The notes: generated from the sequence alone by a model not told the origin. Shown: positions 33,325 through 44,840, counted from the first letter of the stretch. The stretch is 64,000 nucleotides of DNA from Naganishia liquefaciens (GCA_013423385.1 BLZA01000030.1:1195168-1259167), one strand, 5' to 3'. Numbers and translations: made by a program.

Positions 33325-35705
33325 ATGGATGCCAAAGTCCCCCAGCCGACATTTGGTCACGATGACTACAAGCTCGAAGTCACGCACGCCGAGCATTTGA
33401 ACGACAAGGAAAGCTTTGCGGAACAGGGAGGACAGCATGGCGAGCCCGTGCTCGATATCGTGTACGAGCCGGGCACCGCCGAGGAGAAGGCTCTGGTCCG
33501 AAAGATGGATCGAAGGTTGTTGCCCATACTTTGGTTGATGTATGGTATGCGCAAGACAAGATACCTTGGGAGGCTGTTCTGACCTTGCACCCAGTTTTCA
33601 ACTACCTCGACAGGACAAATATCGGCGTAAGCATCTGAGGTCCAATGCGATATTCGTTGTGCTGACGCTCGCTTTCCTGCAAACTTGCAGAATGCCAAAG
33701 GTATATCGGGCGTGGCTATTGTAGACGATGCAGGAGCTAAAGCTGTTCTGCAGTCGGTGGTATGGAAAAGGAACTCGGACTGAGCTCGTCAGACTATTCA
33801 TTGGCCCTCTCAATCTTTTTCGTTGTAAGTCGCTTTGCGCCAAACTCTTGCTGAGCTTTGAGCTAAGTTTCCTGGCGACAGGGTTACCTTTTGAATGAGG
33901 TCCCGTCGAACATGCTGCTCGCTCGTTCCAGGCCTAGTATATTCCTTCCAGCGCTCATGTTTGCATGGGTATGTCCGCGCTTTCAAGTCAGACGTGCATT
34001 CGACTGACCGTGGCATTATAGGGTGCCATGTCTGTTGGCGCAAAGGGGATTAACAATCTCGGCGGTCTCGTTGCGTTTAGGTTCTGCCTTGGTCTAGTAG
34101 AAGCTGGTAAATAATTGCGCATGGCCGCATACTTGGCGTGAGCTGATGCCGGTGACGCAGGGTTCTTCCCGGGTGTCATGTTGCTTCTCAGTTGCTGGTA
34201 CAAGCCCAACGAGTTGTCCAAGCGACTCGCGCTTTTCTACTCGGCCAGTCTGACATCTGGCGCTTTCGGTGGACTTTTGGCTGTGAGGCGATTTTGTATA
34301 ACCATTATCTCGCGATACCAACGTTGGCTTTATCGTTCAGGGTGTCATCACAGAGTACATGCATGATGTAGGAAACACTCCGGGCTGGAAATGGTGAGTA
34401 CACGATAGAATGACATATGGCTATCTCTGACTGTAAACCATAGGTTATTCATCATCGAGGGTCTCGCAACCGTTGTGATTTCCATTGTAGCGTTCTTCAT
34501 CCTTCCCGGTAAGCACAGCAACCAGATCAGGGCATGCACGGCGAGAGCTCATGGATCGATCGATACAGATTATCCTACAACCACAAAATGGTTGAGCGAG
34601 CGGGAGAAAGCGCTAGCTGTGGCGCGTCTGGTATCCAACGAGGACAAGTCGGAACGTTTAGGTCACAGACAGGCTTTCGTTGCCGCCGTCAAGGATCTCA
34701 AGACTTGGGTAAGTCAGGAATCGGTTAGCCAACGTTGTCTATACTGAAATCTGCGCGTACGTAGATCTTTACACTCATTTGTACGATTGCACGAGACAGC
34801 GGTAGTCTCGGAGACTGACGTTGCGCCACTTTTTAGATGTGCTGATCAACGGAGCAGGAACCATCAGGTGGGCAGATCTGAATGTCATGTACAAATGGCG
34901 TTGCTGATTCACGTCAAATCAGTTATTTCTTCCCGACATGTACGCTCCCAAACAGCAACAATCCGGGTCCCGTAATGCTAATCCTGCGACCACAGTGATG
35001 ACGGTTCTAGGATACACAGGACGAGATGCCCAATGTTAGCAGACCCTTGCGGATTTGCAGTGTATCCAAATAACTGACGCTCTCTCGCAGTCATGACGGT
35101 GCCCATCTATGTCGTGGCGATGGTCATTTCGCTGTCTATGGGATGGAATGCCGATAGGACGAACCAAAAGGCCTACCATATCATTGCGGCGACGATCTGG
35201 AGTGCCGTGTCTTTCGTCATCTGTGCCACCGTCAAGAAAGCCGCTGTCAGGCAAGTCGTCGAGTCCAGCATGATGTCATTGGGACTGACACGTTCCTCTC
35301 AGATACGCCTTTATCGCATTCGGTGGAGCCGGTATCTGGACCGCGGTCCCCATCTTCCTGTCGTACATGGTGACCAACTTTGAGGGCAGGGAGAAACGTG
35401 CTGTCTCCATTGCACTTATCAATGGTTTCGGTAGGTGTTGTCACGAGAGTCGTCAAAGCAAGTCCCGCTGACCGGCTCCTCCAGGTAACCTTGCTTCCGT
35501 GTACGGCTCGTACATTTGGCCGAAACAGGACGCGCCGCAATACAAGGCAGGCTTCGCCGCTACGACCGGACTGATTGCCGCTGGTGGACTCGTCACCGCG
35601 TTTGCTCGTTACAAGTACGGAAATCCCCCGAGGATCGAAGAGTTGATGGCACGACAGCAGGAGGAAGCGAAGAGGGTGCGTATGGAGAGGGAAACGGGCG
35701 AGTAA
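33325..35705 (+). CDS. MFS permease, anion:cation symporter (Dal5/Tna1-like) family
   Basis: Twelve-helix plasma-membrane transporter. The family carries allantoate, nicotinate, pantothenate or similar carboxylates with protons. It has 17 exons: 33325-33544, 33595-33626, 33691-33700, 33754-33824, 33882-33968, 34022-34106, 34161-34282, 34341-34393, 34444-34508, 34569-34708, 34765-34780, 34837-34867, 34923-34939, 34996-35034, 35091-35250, 35303-35430 and 35485-35705, giving 498 residues. Family motifs are RRLLPILWLMYVFNYLDRTN, NEVPSNMLLARSRPSIFLPA, FRFCLGLVEAGFFPGVMLLL, SCWYKPNELSKRLALFYSAS and GWKWLFIIEG. Exons of 10, 16 and 17 bases are required to keep frame. The intron after 35250 is GC-AG (AG|GCAAGT). 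Substrate cannot be assigned. No catabolic cluster surrounds it. Confidence 0.88.
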
Positions 35706-36054
35706 CCTGTTCTCGGCCGGTCTGTGGAAACATGTACTATTGGGAAATCGTCGAAATAGCGACCAGGTTGTACAAACGTGAAAGGCCTTGTAAAGGGCAA
35801 AATCAATGTTCGCGAATTCTTTCCAAGCTGTGGTCTTGCCCACATGACCCCTCACTGAAGAGCGCCGGTTAGATAGCGTCGATCTCGGCGGTTGCCTTCC
35901 CTCACTATCAGAGACTTTGTACATTTGGCCAACGGCTTGACCGGACACCGATGAGCAGCACCCGTATTGCGCTCCTATGAGGGCATATCCAAAACCTGTC
36001 TGATATCGGCTACAACGTACTTTATTCATTACACGCTATATGACCTGGTAAACA
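35706..36054. other. Intergenic between convergent genes
   Basis: 349 bases between the MFS permease and the STIMATE-family gene. No feature is seen. Confidence 0.4.
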
Positions 36055-38142
36055 CTACACATCATCGAGCATGACGACATGACCCAGTCCTGCGCCATCT
36101 CTCGATCCCTGCGTCCCTCTACCGCCCTTCCGCCGAGGTTCCTCGCTACTGAGACTCCTTCGCGCTTGTATTCGAACGCGCTCATCGATTCGTGAAGGGA
36201 AAATCATTGACGGACCGGGGATACGTGAGACGTCAGCCGGACGCGGTGTGATATCGAGGTCCGGAAAGGGCCCATCGACGTCGTCGTCGTCGTCGTCGTC
36301 GTTGTCGCGGTCGCCGGTATTCCCAAGACCTGGAAGAGGAGAGACATCTTGATCCCGAATCCGATCCGCTCGTGGCACAGGACTCGGCGCTGTGCTCCCC
36401 GTCGACCCGTATCCATCCGTGCTCTTGGTCCTGCGCATGCCTTCGGCGTCGTAAAGGTGGTTCATGCCGAGTGAACGATTCGACGGGCCTGGTGATACGG
36501 GTATCGGCCCCAAGAGCGGAGAAGTGGCGACGACGGGCGTACGCTGACGAGGGACACCGGTGGTCGAGGCCGTGCGCGGTGTTCGTAGACCATCCACATG
36601 ATCGCCACGGGCTCTGCTACTTGTACGGCTCGCATCCCGGGAACGGCCACGGCCTCTTTCGCCGTCGATGGTATTCAGCGAGTCGCCGCGCTGATGCGAT
36701 GGAAATGTTGTCGGAAAGCGCGATTGCGTCAGTGATGAATCCGGTTCCGGATCTATGGAATCATCCAGGAGCGCTTCTTCCAAGTCCTTTGGCTGGGTCG
36801 GCGCTGGAGTGTATGCATGTCCATCCTGCGGCATAGCATCTTCCCGGCCCTTGATCAGCGAATCAATCAGGCAAAACTGGAGGAATGGTCAATATGTCTT
36901 TGCTCGCGAGGGAATCAAGGGACCGTAACATACTTGTATGATATTCATGAGCAAGGGGAAGATGGCCATGACAAAGACGACCTGGCTCCACGCCGCCATC
37001 CAGTTCAGGATCCACCCGGCGAGCGGCAACAGCACATCATCCAACGCAAGCGCGAAAAGGACGAGGACAAAGAGTTTCATGACTAGAAGCGCGCCGAGGT
37101 AGATGCCGAGTTGCTGCAGCCAGCTGGTGGGGGAAATTCAATGAGCGGTTCGTACGAGGGGTCACCTCCGAGGACGTACAATCGTATGCGCGGAGGATGA
37201 CCAAAGACTCCCGAGATGAAGCCTTCGCTGCCCCAGACGAGGATGCACGCCTTTGTGAGGCCCTTGAGCGCGAGGTATAACACGAGCACACCTGGAGGGG
37301 ATGAGTGCGGGGTAGGCAGAGGTTGTGTTCCGGCGTACCGATCGTCGTGTCGACGAGAACGTTGAGAAAGTAGAGGCTGCATGGGTTTGAGCCGCCCTTG
37401 TCTGCGACTTGGTCGGAGATCTGGAGTAACCGAGGGGTGAGCGCGTGATTCGAGGAGCAGAGGTGTTACGGTCATTCGTCTGACTGAGGGTCTGAGAAGA
37501 CTTATCGCGAGCTGTGAGCGGGCTGTGAGAGATCATCTGTCGCGGTACGAGGCTCCTTTGTTCGAGTCGATGACTTTAGAGCGCTGATCTACCTGCCGCA
37601 CCTCCCTTGCTTCCCTGAGAACAACAAACTCAACAGAGACTCCTCTGTCGTAGCATCGGCATCATACCAATGACTCTTGTGTGAATCCCATTATCCTCGC
37701 TGGCGAGTCTGTTGACCGATTTGGCTGCAGTGCAATTTGCAACACACGGGTTTTTTTCTTTTGACCGCGGATTCTCCCACCCCCCCCCCCCCCCCCCCCG
37801 CCTGTCGATGCAAATGCTCGTCTCCGTACCATCTCGACGCGAATCGTTGCTTTCCTCCAAATCCCGCGCCTGGTACCTCGTCCGCGCATGACTCACCAGC
37901 AAATTACTCCCATGCACCGCGCCTTGCCCGATCAACTGTTTCCCGACATCCAGCGCCCATACTCTCCACCTTCTCTTCTTCCGACCCCCGGTGCCCTCGT
38001 ACCACCGCTTGACGAGCAACGAGCCGACGACGAGGACGGCCATGAGTGCTTGAACGATGAGCGCTACGGGTCCGACGAGGGAGCATGATTTGTGCGGGTC
38101 GTGGTCGGGTTCCGGGTCGTGGTCTGGCGGGGGGTCTTGCAT
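36055..38142 (-). CDS. STIMATE-family (TMEM110/YPL162C-like) membrane protein
   Basis: Multipass membrane protein. Exons (minus): 38142-37897, 37420-37339, 37291-37180, 37123-36934 and 36876-36055, giving 483 residues. Helices are LVGPVALIVQALMAVLVVGS; a segment around GKQLIGQGAVHGSNLL; PCSLYFLNVLVDTTIGVLVL; QQLGIYLGALLVMKLFVLVL; and WMAAWSQVVFVMAIFPLLMN. The H.xN..(Y/W)FxNxLxDTT(L/I)G block is the family signature. In animals STIMATE sits in ER-plasma-membrane junctions and aids STIM1; the yeast relative is vacuolar. Animal function should not be transferred, since fungi lack STIM1. The C-terminal 260 residues are disordered, Ser/Arg-rich, with poly-Asp. Intron 1 (37896-37421) is 476 bases, about eight times the local norm, and holds a 19-base C run (37781-37799). 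Confidence 0.8.
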
Positions 38143-38366
38143 GGCGTGGCGCTGCGGATGTGCCCACGTACATACCATATTCTTCCGTGTGGCATGCCGC
38201 ATGACCGACCCGGTGAACATGACGAGTCGGGACGGGTGGTGGCCCCGGTGTGGTCGATCGAGGGTGCGCCCGCTCCGAGATGATCATTTCCCCGCTCAAA
38301 CACGACAGTGTCCCGCCTTTCCCGACCACCCGACCCTTCCCTCCCCCTCCCCCCTCCGCCCTCGCC
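38143..38366. promoter_or_regulatory. Divergent promoter region, STIMATE-family and AlkB genes
   Basis: 224 bases between divergent start codons, ending in a long CT-rich tract (38333-38365) directly before the AlkB start. Pyrimidine tracts are common in fungal core promoters. Confidence 0.35.
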
Positions 38367-40070
38367 ATGCCCCGGGACACTCCCCTCGCCCGCCTCGAGG
38401 CACTCGTCCACCCGGCCACATATTCCAAAGCGCAATGCGTCCGTGCCCTCGCCCAGGCCCACGACAGTGTCCCGCGGGCAGCCGAGTTGCTCTTGACGGG
38501 GGCGATCAGCCACGGGGCCAGCGTGCGCAGTGTCGCGGAATGGATCAAGCCGTCGTCGTCGGGGCCGCACCAGGTCGTCTGCGTGGATGACTCTGAGAGC
38601 GAGTCCGGGGTCAAGGGGGTGCCGGGGACGGTCAGGAAACGACGAAAAGTCGAGATGAATACCGTGCAGCAGAACGACTTTATGGTCCGGTTCACGCCGC
38701 AACGGGAACGCACGAGCACCGCCGCCGGCGCACGACGGCCCCCAGAAAAGGCACTCGACGTGCCCACGCGAATTCCGCTGTCGGGCCGGCCCGTCACCCA
38801 TGCCCTTCTTCCGACCATCAGCCTCCACGCCTCGCCCGTCCCCCATCCACTCGCGTGTGCGCTCTACCGTGAGCTTCTCGTCGAATCCGACGGGTTTGAG
38901 CGACACGAGTGGTTCCTTGCCGGCCGGAAAGTGAGCGCGCCGCATACGAGCGGGTATTATCATGACGAAGCGCTCGAGCGGGAGGATGCGCGTGGTGCTG
39001 CCGAGGAGGATGGAAGTGGGTATTGGTATGCCGGGAAAAAGGTCCGGCCGGCGCCGGTACGCATTTCCGTCTGTCAACCCCGCTCACAAATAGTCGTGAT
39101 TGATGGCAGGCTCCACTATCCAGCGGTACCCTCCGCGCCTACAAGAGGTCGCCAACATCATCTCACCGTTCGTCAATGACGTTTTGCGTTCAAGGTCACG
39201 TCAGCCGCTCGAGTACGCCGGTGAATGGCGCGCGAGCTATGCCGCCGTGAATCATTACCAAGGCGCCGGCAGTAGCGTCGGCTGGCATGCGGATCAATTG
39301 ACATGTACGTCCCGGTCGCTATCGCTGGGGTTGCCAGGGTTGACCCAACGGAATCAGACCTCGGACCGTGCACCACCATCGTTTCCCTCTCCCTCGGCAC
39401 GCCGCGCGAATTCCGCCTTCGTCCGGTTCCCGACCCGGCATCGCCGAGCCCGTCACCAAACGACGCATTTGGTCACCCGATACGGACGTACGCCCTTCGT
39501 CTTGCGCACAACTCGCTCTGCATCATGCACGCCGGGACGCAGGAATTGTACAAGCATACCGTCCCGCCCGCCTCGAATGGCTCGCTCGATATGTTCAAGC
39601 CGGCGTACGATGAGCAGATGGCGCCCATTCCGCCGGAAAAGAGGCAGGGATATACGAGCAGGATCAACATTACGTTTCGGTTCTATCGCCCGGATTTCAG
39701 ACCGTACCCCGGGAAACCGCTAGGCAAGGCGGGAACACCGAGTCAGCAGCCGCGGCAGGGGACACCCGTCTGTCGGTGCGGGATTCAGTGTATCTTGCGT
39801 GCCGATCAAAAGGGCAAGGTACGCGCCTCGACGACGGTCCCCACTGCCCCTTCCCCCTCGTTAATGGAGACTCCCACTGCCTCCTCGACGCATTCCCGTG
39901 CTTTGCGTGCGCAGGGGACCGTCCAGGGCGCGCTCGCGGGGATGATTTACTTTTGGCAGTGTCAGAGCTCGAGCGTCACCGGCAGCGAAAAGGGCTGTGG
40001 CTTCTTCCGCGTGTTGGATTGGCGGACAGAGGGGCGGGGACCGTGCTTGGGAGATCGGGCCGTGACATGA
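38367..40070 (+). CDS. AlkB-type 2OG-Fe(II) dioxygenase with CUE-like and GRF zinc-finger domains
   Basis: Predicted nucleic-acid demethylase. Exons 38367-39056, 39124-39304, 39358-39818 and 39915-40070 give 495 residues. Residues 1-45 resemble a CUE/UBA helical bundle (LEALVHPATYSKAQCVRALA, then AELLLTG). The catalytic domain (about 150-400) has VNHYQGAGSSVGWHADQL, with the iron ligands His285 and Asp287, the distal His357 (LYKHTVPP), and the 2-oxoglutarate arginines in RINITFR (Arg392, Arg398). All are intact. The C-terminal GRF zinc finger uses CRCGIQC, YFWQC and GCGFFRVLDW. The layout resembles ALKBH2/3-type repair enzymes, and known GRF fingers (for example in APE2 and TOP3A) bind single-stranded DNA, so repair of alkylated single-stranded DNA is a reasonable inference. 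The acceptor at 39122-39123 is the only one nearby that keeps phase. Confidence 0.88.
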
Positions 40071-40878
40071 GGAAATCGGTTCATCGGCAGGGGCGCGGGA
40101 GAGCTTGACGGATCGGGGATGATGGAAATTGTTGTTGTCCGAAAGGTTGTACTTGATGGTCCAACGCTGCTTTGATCGCTGTGATTAGCTGTCGCGGTCA
40201 TTGACTTTTTATGCTTTCAACGTTCTCTCTTGGACGAGTCCGGGCCATTATCAGTCGCCTGCAGACGCGAAAGCCGTCGTTATGCAACAGGGATGCGAGG
40301 AAGCACTGGCGAGAGCGTAGCCACAACGTTTGTGACCCAAATGAAGAGAGCACAAGAGGCTCGTCGTGATTGGAAGCAATTGGAGCAGATGATCCTGACT
40401 CCGCTGGGGCGCAGCTTTGAATGACGAGCATGCGATCATGGTCGATGATACAGAGGCATCGATAGTAACCGCGGACCCCGTTTTGTTCGTTGTGGCAGTC
40501 ATGCATGCTCAAGAGTTTGCTAGACAGCATTCGCCCTCAATAAGCAGCCACCATTTGCGACATGGTCTCATCAGTCGTTGCATGCACAGCGGAGCCCAAG
40601 CATTCGAATCACCGCATTCTCCCTGTGTAACTAGCTCGGTGGGGATGATCCAGTGAGCCCTTCCAAGAGCTTTTTCGTTCGTGTGAGAGATTGGCATATC
40701 CATCCAGATACAATCATGCGCCTCAAGTCGGATCCACATCAAATCCCTACAACCTGCGCCACTCGACCCCGTAATCCATGAACAGACTCTGCCTGCACTA
40801 TCCAGACAACAGGACGACACAGGATCCCACCGGGCATCCACCGACACAGCGTTGATCGGGAGCTGTTGATTATTTTGT
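40071..40878. other. Intergenic between convergent genes (808 bases)
   Basis: Between the AlkB gene and RPS15. Short overlapping open stretches on both strands (for example 40530-40198 minus) have no recognisable product. Nothing else is seen. Confidence 0.4.
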
Positions 40879-41775
40879 TTACTTGAGGGGAATGAATCGG
40901 GAGGCAGTCGATCCCAAACCAGCTCGACCGTGAGAGACGGGCTTGTAGGTGATGCTGAACGGTATGAACGGTAAGCAAGGCGTTACCATGAACAGTATCC
41001 CGGATACTCACGAGAATTCACCGAGGTAGTGACCAGTCATCTCGGGCTTGACTTCCACGGTGGTGAAAGACTTTCCGTTGTAGACACCACAGACGGATCC
41101 GATCATCTCGGGGACAATGATCATGTTTCGCAAGTGGGTCTTGACGGTGGCCGGCTTCTCGTTGGGTGCGGCATCCTTCTTGGCCTGTCGCAGCTTCTTG
41201 AGAAGCGTGAGGTGCTTTCGCTTGAGTCCTCGCTGGAACCTTCTTCGTGCTCGGGCGTGGACGAGCTGCAGAAGGGAGGGGTCAGCAACGATAAGCATTC
41301 CCGCGCACCGAAATGACGCACCTCGATGAACTGCTGGTTCGAAAGGTCGAGAAGCTTGTCAAGCTCGATACCTCGGTACTGGTACTTCCTGAAGGTTCGC
41401 TTCCTCTTCAACTCGGCGGCCTCGTTGGGGTCGGTGAAGTCAGCGTCAGCCTATGGGGAAACCAAGTCAGTATTCATGTCCCCAGATTGCTTGGGATTCC
41501 GGTTCTGGTCATCCGACACTGTCGAGCTGGCATGCAAGGGATGTTTCCTTTTCGGCAAAGAGGAGACATGGTCGACTGGGTTGAGATACGAATCGAGCCG
41601 TCCGCGTATATCGAATGGTCGGAGGCGATTATGGCCGTGCTCCCATCCTCACGTCCGCTTCTCGCCCTTTTCCACCAGCGCCTTCCCCCACATTTTCCCT
41701 GTGCCGTTCCAGATCCAGCTCGCCAGTGTCGTGATATCCTTGCCCAAGTGAATCCCGCTGCATCGGACTCACCAT
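40879..41775 (-). CDS. RPS15: 40S ribosomal protein uS19 (S15)
   Basis: Small-subunit protein near the decoding site and the head of the 40S subunit. Exons (minus): 41775-41773 (the ATG alone), 41450-41322, 41265-41012 and 40954-40879, giving 153 residues, the usual eukaryotic length. Sequence blocks are [95 protein letters not shown] and [11 protein letters not shown]. The coding part of exon 1 is only the start codon, joined by a 322-base intron, a pattern common in highly expressed fungal ribosomal-protein genes. It is divergent from RPP2. Confidence 0.97.
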
Positions 41776-42399
41776 CTTGATAGAGTTTTGTCGGTGGTTA
41801 CTTTGCTGGTTACCTTCAGGGAGATGAATTGGCTCGAGAAAAAGGCCTTTGGACGCACGAGGTATGGCCGTGCGAACGAGGGGACACGAATGAGCGAGCG
41901 AGCGGTGACGACGGGTGCAACAGCGACCAGCGGCTGCGACACCGCCAACGACGACGGCGCGATCCTCTGGGCAGACGCTCGCTGGCTGCTGGGGGATGGA
42001 CAGGAGACAGGCCAGCCAGCCAGCCAGAATAGAGGTGCGCCCGGAATGGGGGGAGACACAGAGAAAGCGCGATGCGCTTGATATTTGGCATACACCGCGT
42101 CTCGCGACTCGAAAATCTGCCTGCATCTCGCTCATCCTCGTCGATCGGTCGTTCGTCGTTCGTGCCCTTGCGCTTGCAACCCAGCTTCACCACAAGGTTC
42201 GTCGGCACCACCTCGCATCCTCACGTCCGCGTCGTCGCTGAACCCTTGACTTGTCCTTTAGGCGTTGACGTATACCTGCTCTGTCACAAGCTTAAATCGG
42301 TTTACTAGCCCCTTTTAACATTTCAAGTACGTCCCCACTGGTATCCCCTTTAGTTGTGCGCATCTCGTCCTGACCGCACGCTTTTCCCTGCATCATAGA
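41776..42399. promoter_or_regulatory. Divergent ribosomal-protein promoter with RPP2 5'-UTR intron
   Basis: 624 bases between the start codons of RPS15 and RPP2, which need equal expression and may share control elements. An intron at 42327-42398 (GTACGT to CATCATAG, with a CTGAC branch-like site at about 42369) ends one base before the RPP2 ATG, so it lies in the 5' untranslated region. Confidence 0.55.
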
Positions 42400-42862
42400 A
42401 TGAAGCACGTCGCCGCCTACCTTCTCCTCCAGCTCGGTGGTAACACCTCGCCCTCCGCTGCCGACATCACCTCGTTGTTGGAAGCCGGTGGTGTTGAGGC
42501 CGACTCCTCCAGGATCGAGAAGTTGATCTCCGAGCTCGAAGGCAAGGACATCAACGAGGTGCGTTTCCTCTGTACTGGTGACTTGCGCGCATGATTCCTG
42601 ATTTTCGATTCTTTTTTCTAGCTCATCGCTGAAGGTTCGAGCAAGCTCGCCTCTGTCCCCTCGGGTGGCGCTGCTCCGGCTGCCGCCGCTGGCGGTGCCG
42701 CCGCCGCTGGCTCTTCGGAAGCCGCCCCGGCTGAGGAGAAGAAGGAGGAAGCCAAGGAGGAGTACGTTTGGTCCCTGCATAACATGCCTTGTCCATTGTT
42801 TCTGATCTGTCTCACAACTCTGCAGGTCCGACGACGACATGGGCTTCGGTCTCTTCGACTAA
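42400..42862 (+). CDS. RPP2: 60S acidic ribosomal protein P2
   Basis: Stalk protein that pairs with P1 on uL10 and recruits elongation factors. Exons 42400-42558, 42622-42761 and 42826-42862 give 111 residues, the family length. It begins [20 protein letters not shown], typical of P2 rather than P1. It has the helix [20 protein letters not shown], a flexible Ala/Gly hinge, a charged run ([11 protein letters not shown]) and the universally conserved [11 protein letters not shown] tail that binds EF2. The start is fixed by the conserved N-terminus. A 5'-UTR intron precedes it. Confidence 0.97.
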
Positions 42863-43548
42863 GCGTCTCGTTATCCAATACTTCAAAACGTATTCCGGGT
42901 ACCGCGTCGTTGCATGGAGGAAGCGAGTTTCCCGTCCCCCTCTGTGTCTCCTATTTTTTGCGCGTTTGTGAGGGGAATACATGGAATGTATGATGGAGCG
43001 ATTCGTAGTAGTATCCACAGTGTTGCAGACTAGTGCGGTAGTTTCTGTCTTATAACCATGACATGAACGCACATGCTGGGAGATCAAGTCTTGAATCTCG
43101 CATCCTATAGCCACAATCGTTAACCTCAAGGGCGGACATGCCCAAGCAAGCGTATATAATCTGTACATTCGGGTTCATCGATGGATCTTGAGTGATACCG
43201 CTGGTCTGATTAGGTCGGATGTAGTCGACACACGACCATTTCACCGCGACATGCCTGGGCGCTTGGTGTTCTCATATCCCTTGTTGGCTTCCTGTCCGAA
43301 ACGCAATCTCTTGAACCCAGGCAGCAAGGCAGCTTCCAAGACTGCTCCCTCGACGATTTCACCAGAGTCGGTCAAGCGGAAGCTCTTTAAATGCCGCCGG
43401 CGACACGGTAATATCGGTCCGAAGCGTCAGTTCATTCCAGCCATTGCCGGTGTGGTGTGGCTGAATGCATCGTGCGCGTTGATAGGTCGACCAACACCTT
43501 CTCCCAATCCTGTATCATTGCAGGTCCCGCTCAAACGCTGAATACAAC
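42863..43548. other. Intergenic, RPP2 to SMP-30 gene
   Basis: 686 bases. A plus-strand open stretch (43188-43541) and its antisense (43426-43241, ending NKGYENTKRPGMSR) are both protein-like but have no match, and the antisense one would overlap the SMP-30 promoter. Neither is called. Confidence 0.35.
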
Positions 43549-44840
43549 ATGCCTGCCAAACAAATCACCCTCGAAGAGCCCTATATCGCATGCCAAAACC
43601 AACTCGGTGAAGGATGTCTCTGGGATCCCAAGACCGGTCTCCTTCATTGGGTCGACATCAAGCGCAGCCAAATCCACACGGTGGAGCCCAAGACCGGGTA
43701 TCGTTCCATTGACGATTACTCGGATGTCGATGAAATGATCACGTCCCTGGTTCTGCGCAGCGACAAGCCTGGGGTGGGTTGTTCGACAGACTATTTCAAG
43801 CGCACACTGACGCCCTTTATCTCCAGTTCATCGGCACGCATACCACTCACCTCGCTGAGTTTCCCGAAGCCACAAAGCCCACAACGGCCAACCCTTCCCC
43901 CATCAAGCGGACTTCGACACCGCTGGTCGGCGACAAGAGCTTTACGATTCCGGAAAAGTACACGAAAGACAAGGAGGATGGAACTGATCGGTTCAACGAC
44001 GGCGCATGTGATGCGCTCGGGCGTTTCTGGTGCGTCTCTTTTTGCACGGAGTCGGGTAAACTGGAGCTCAGAGCCTGATGGATAGGGTCGGAACCATGGG
44101 TGTCCAGCCCGGAAACCGAAAAGGCCAATTCTACAGGTATGTCCTAGCACGCGCGCTACTTTATTCTCCTAAAACGTTGCTAGATACGACGTCGATGGCA
44201 AAGTGACAACCGTTAAGGAGGATGTCGGATGCAGCAACGGGATCGGATGGAGCCCAGATACCAAGATCATGTGTACGTCTGCGCACATTTCTGCACGCAT
44301 TCATCTGACATTTTCCCGCAGACTACATCGATTCTCCACGAACGACCATCCTCGCATATGACTTTGACCTGGTAGGTAGCAAACTAGCTCGCGGCGTTCT
44401 TTCATTTAATCGTATCTTGCAGCAATCCGGCACGATAAGTAATGAGCGAATCTTTGCCACGTCAGACGCATTCGACGGCGGCGTCTTTGACGGCCTCTGC
44501 ATGGACGCAGAGGGCGCCGTTTGGGCTGCGAGATGGGGATCATGTCGTGTTGTACGATACCTTCCAGATGGAACTCTTGATACCGAGATCATCACCCCGA
44601 AAGCCTTGAATGTGACATGCTGCATCTTTGGCGGTAGGTCTGCTGTCTGTCGCGTCGGGTGGCTACGTTGCTGATAGTCTTAAGCGTGTAGGGGACGACA
44701 TGCAGGATTTGTACATCACAACGGCATCGTGTGGAGAAACGGACAAGAGCTTGATTCCGCAATACCCTCAAGGCGGAGACCTCTTCCGCGTTAGAATTGA
44801 CGGCGTCAAGGGTGTCGAGAGGTTCAAGTTTGCTGCCTAG
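43549..44840 (+). CDS. SMP-30/gluconolactonase-family protein
   Basis: Six-bladed propeller hydrolase acting on sugar lactones. Exons 43549-43773, 43827-44029, about 44074-44136, 44184-44272, 44322-44371, 44423-44633 and 44692-44840 give about 329 residues. Family features are NQLGEGCLWDPKTGLLHWVD, with the conserved metal-ligand Glu in LGEG, NDGACDALGRFW with a metal-ligand Asn, GCSNGIGWSPDTKIMYYIDS with the conserved N-G-(I/L)-W/xSPD, and DGLCMDAEGAVWAARW with the catalytic Asp in DGL. The exon 2/3 junction is uncertain: the phase-correct acceptor (AGAG|CCTGATG at 44073) yields RFCLMDRVGT where the family normally has RLWxGxM. A nearby alternative was not found. Substrate is unknown. Confidence 0.85.

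Noticed and set aside
36270-36305. GTC/GAC trinucleotide run as a repeat element
   Set aside because: It is in frame and encodes a poly-Asp stretch of the STIMATE-family protein, so it is described with that gene.
43241-43518. Possible two-exon minus-strand peptide ending NKGYENTKRPGMSR
   Set aside because: Protein-like text, but its start would lie about 30 bases from the divergent SMP-30 start, and no family is recognised.
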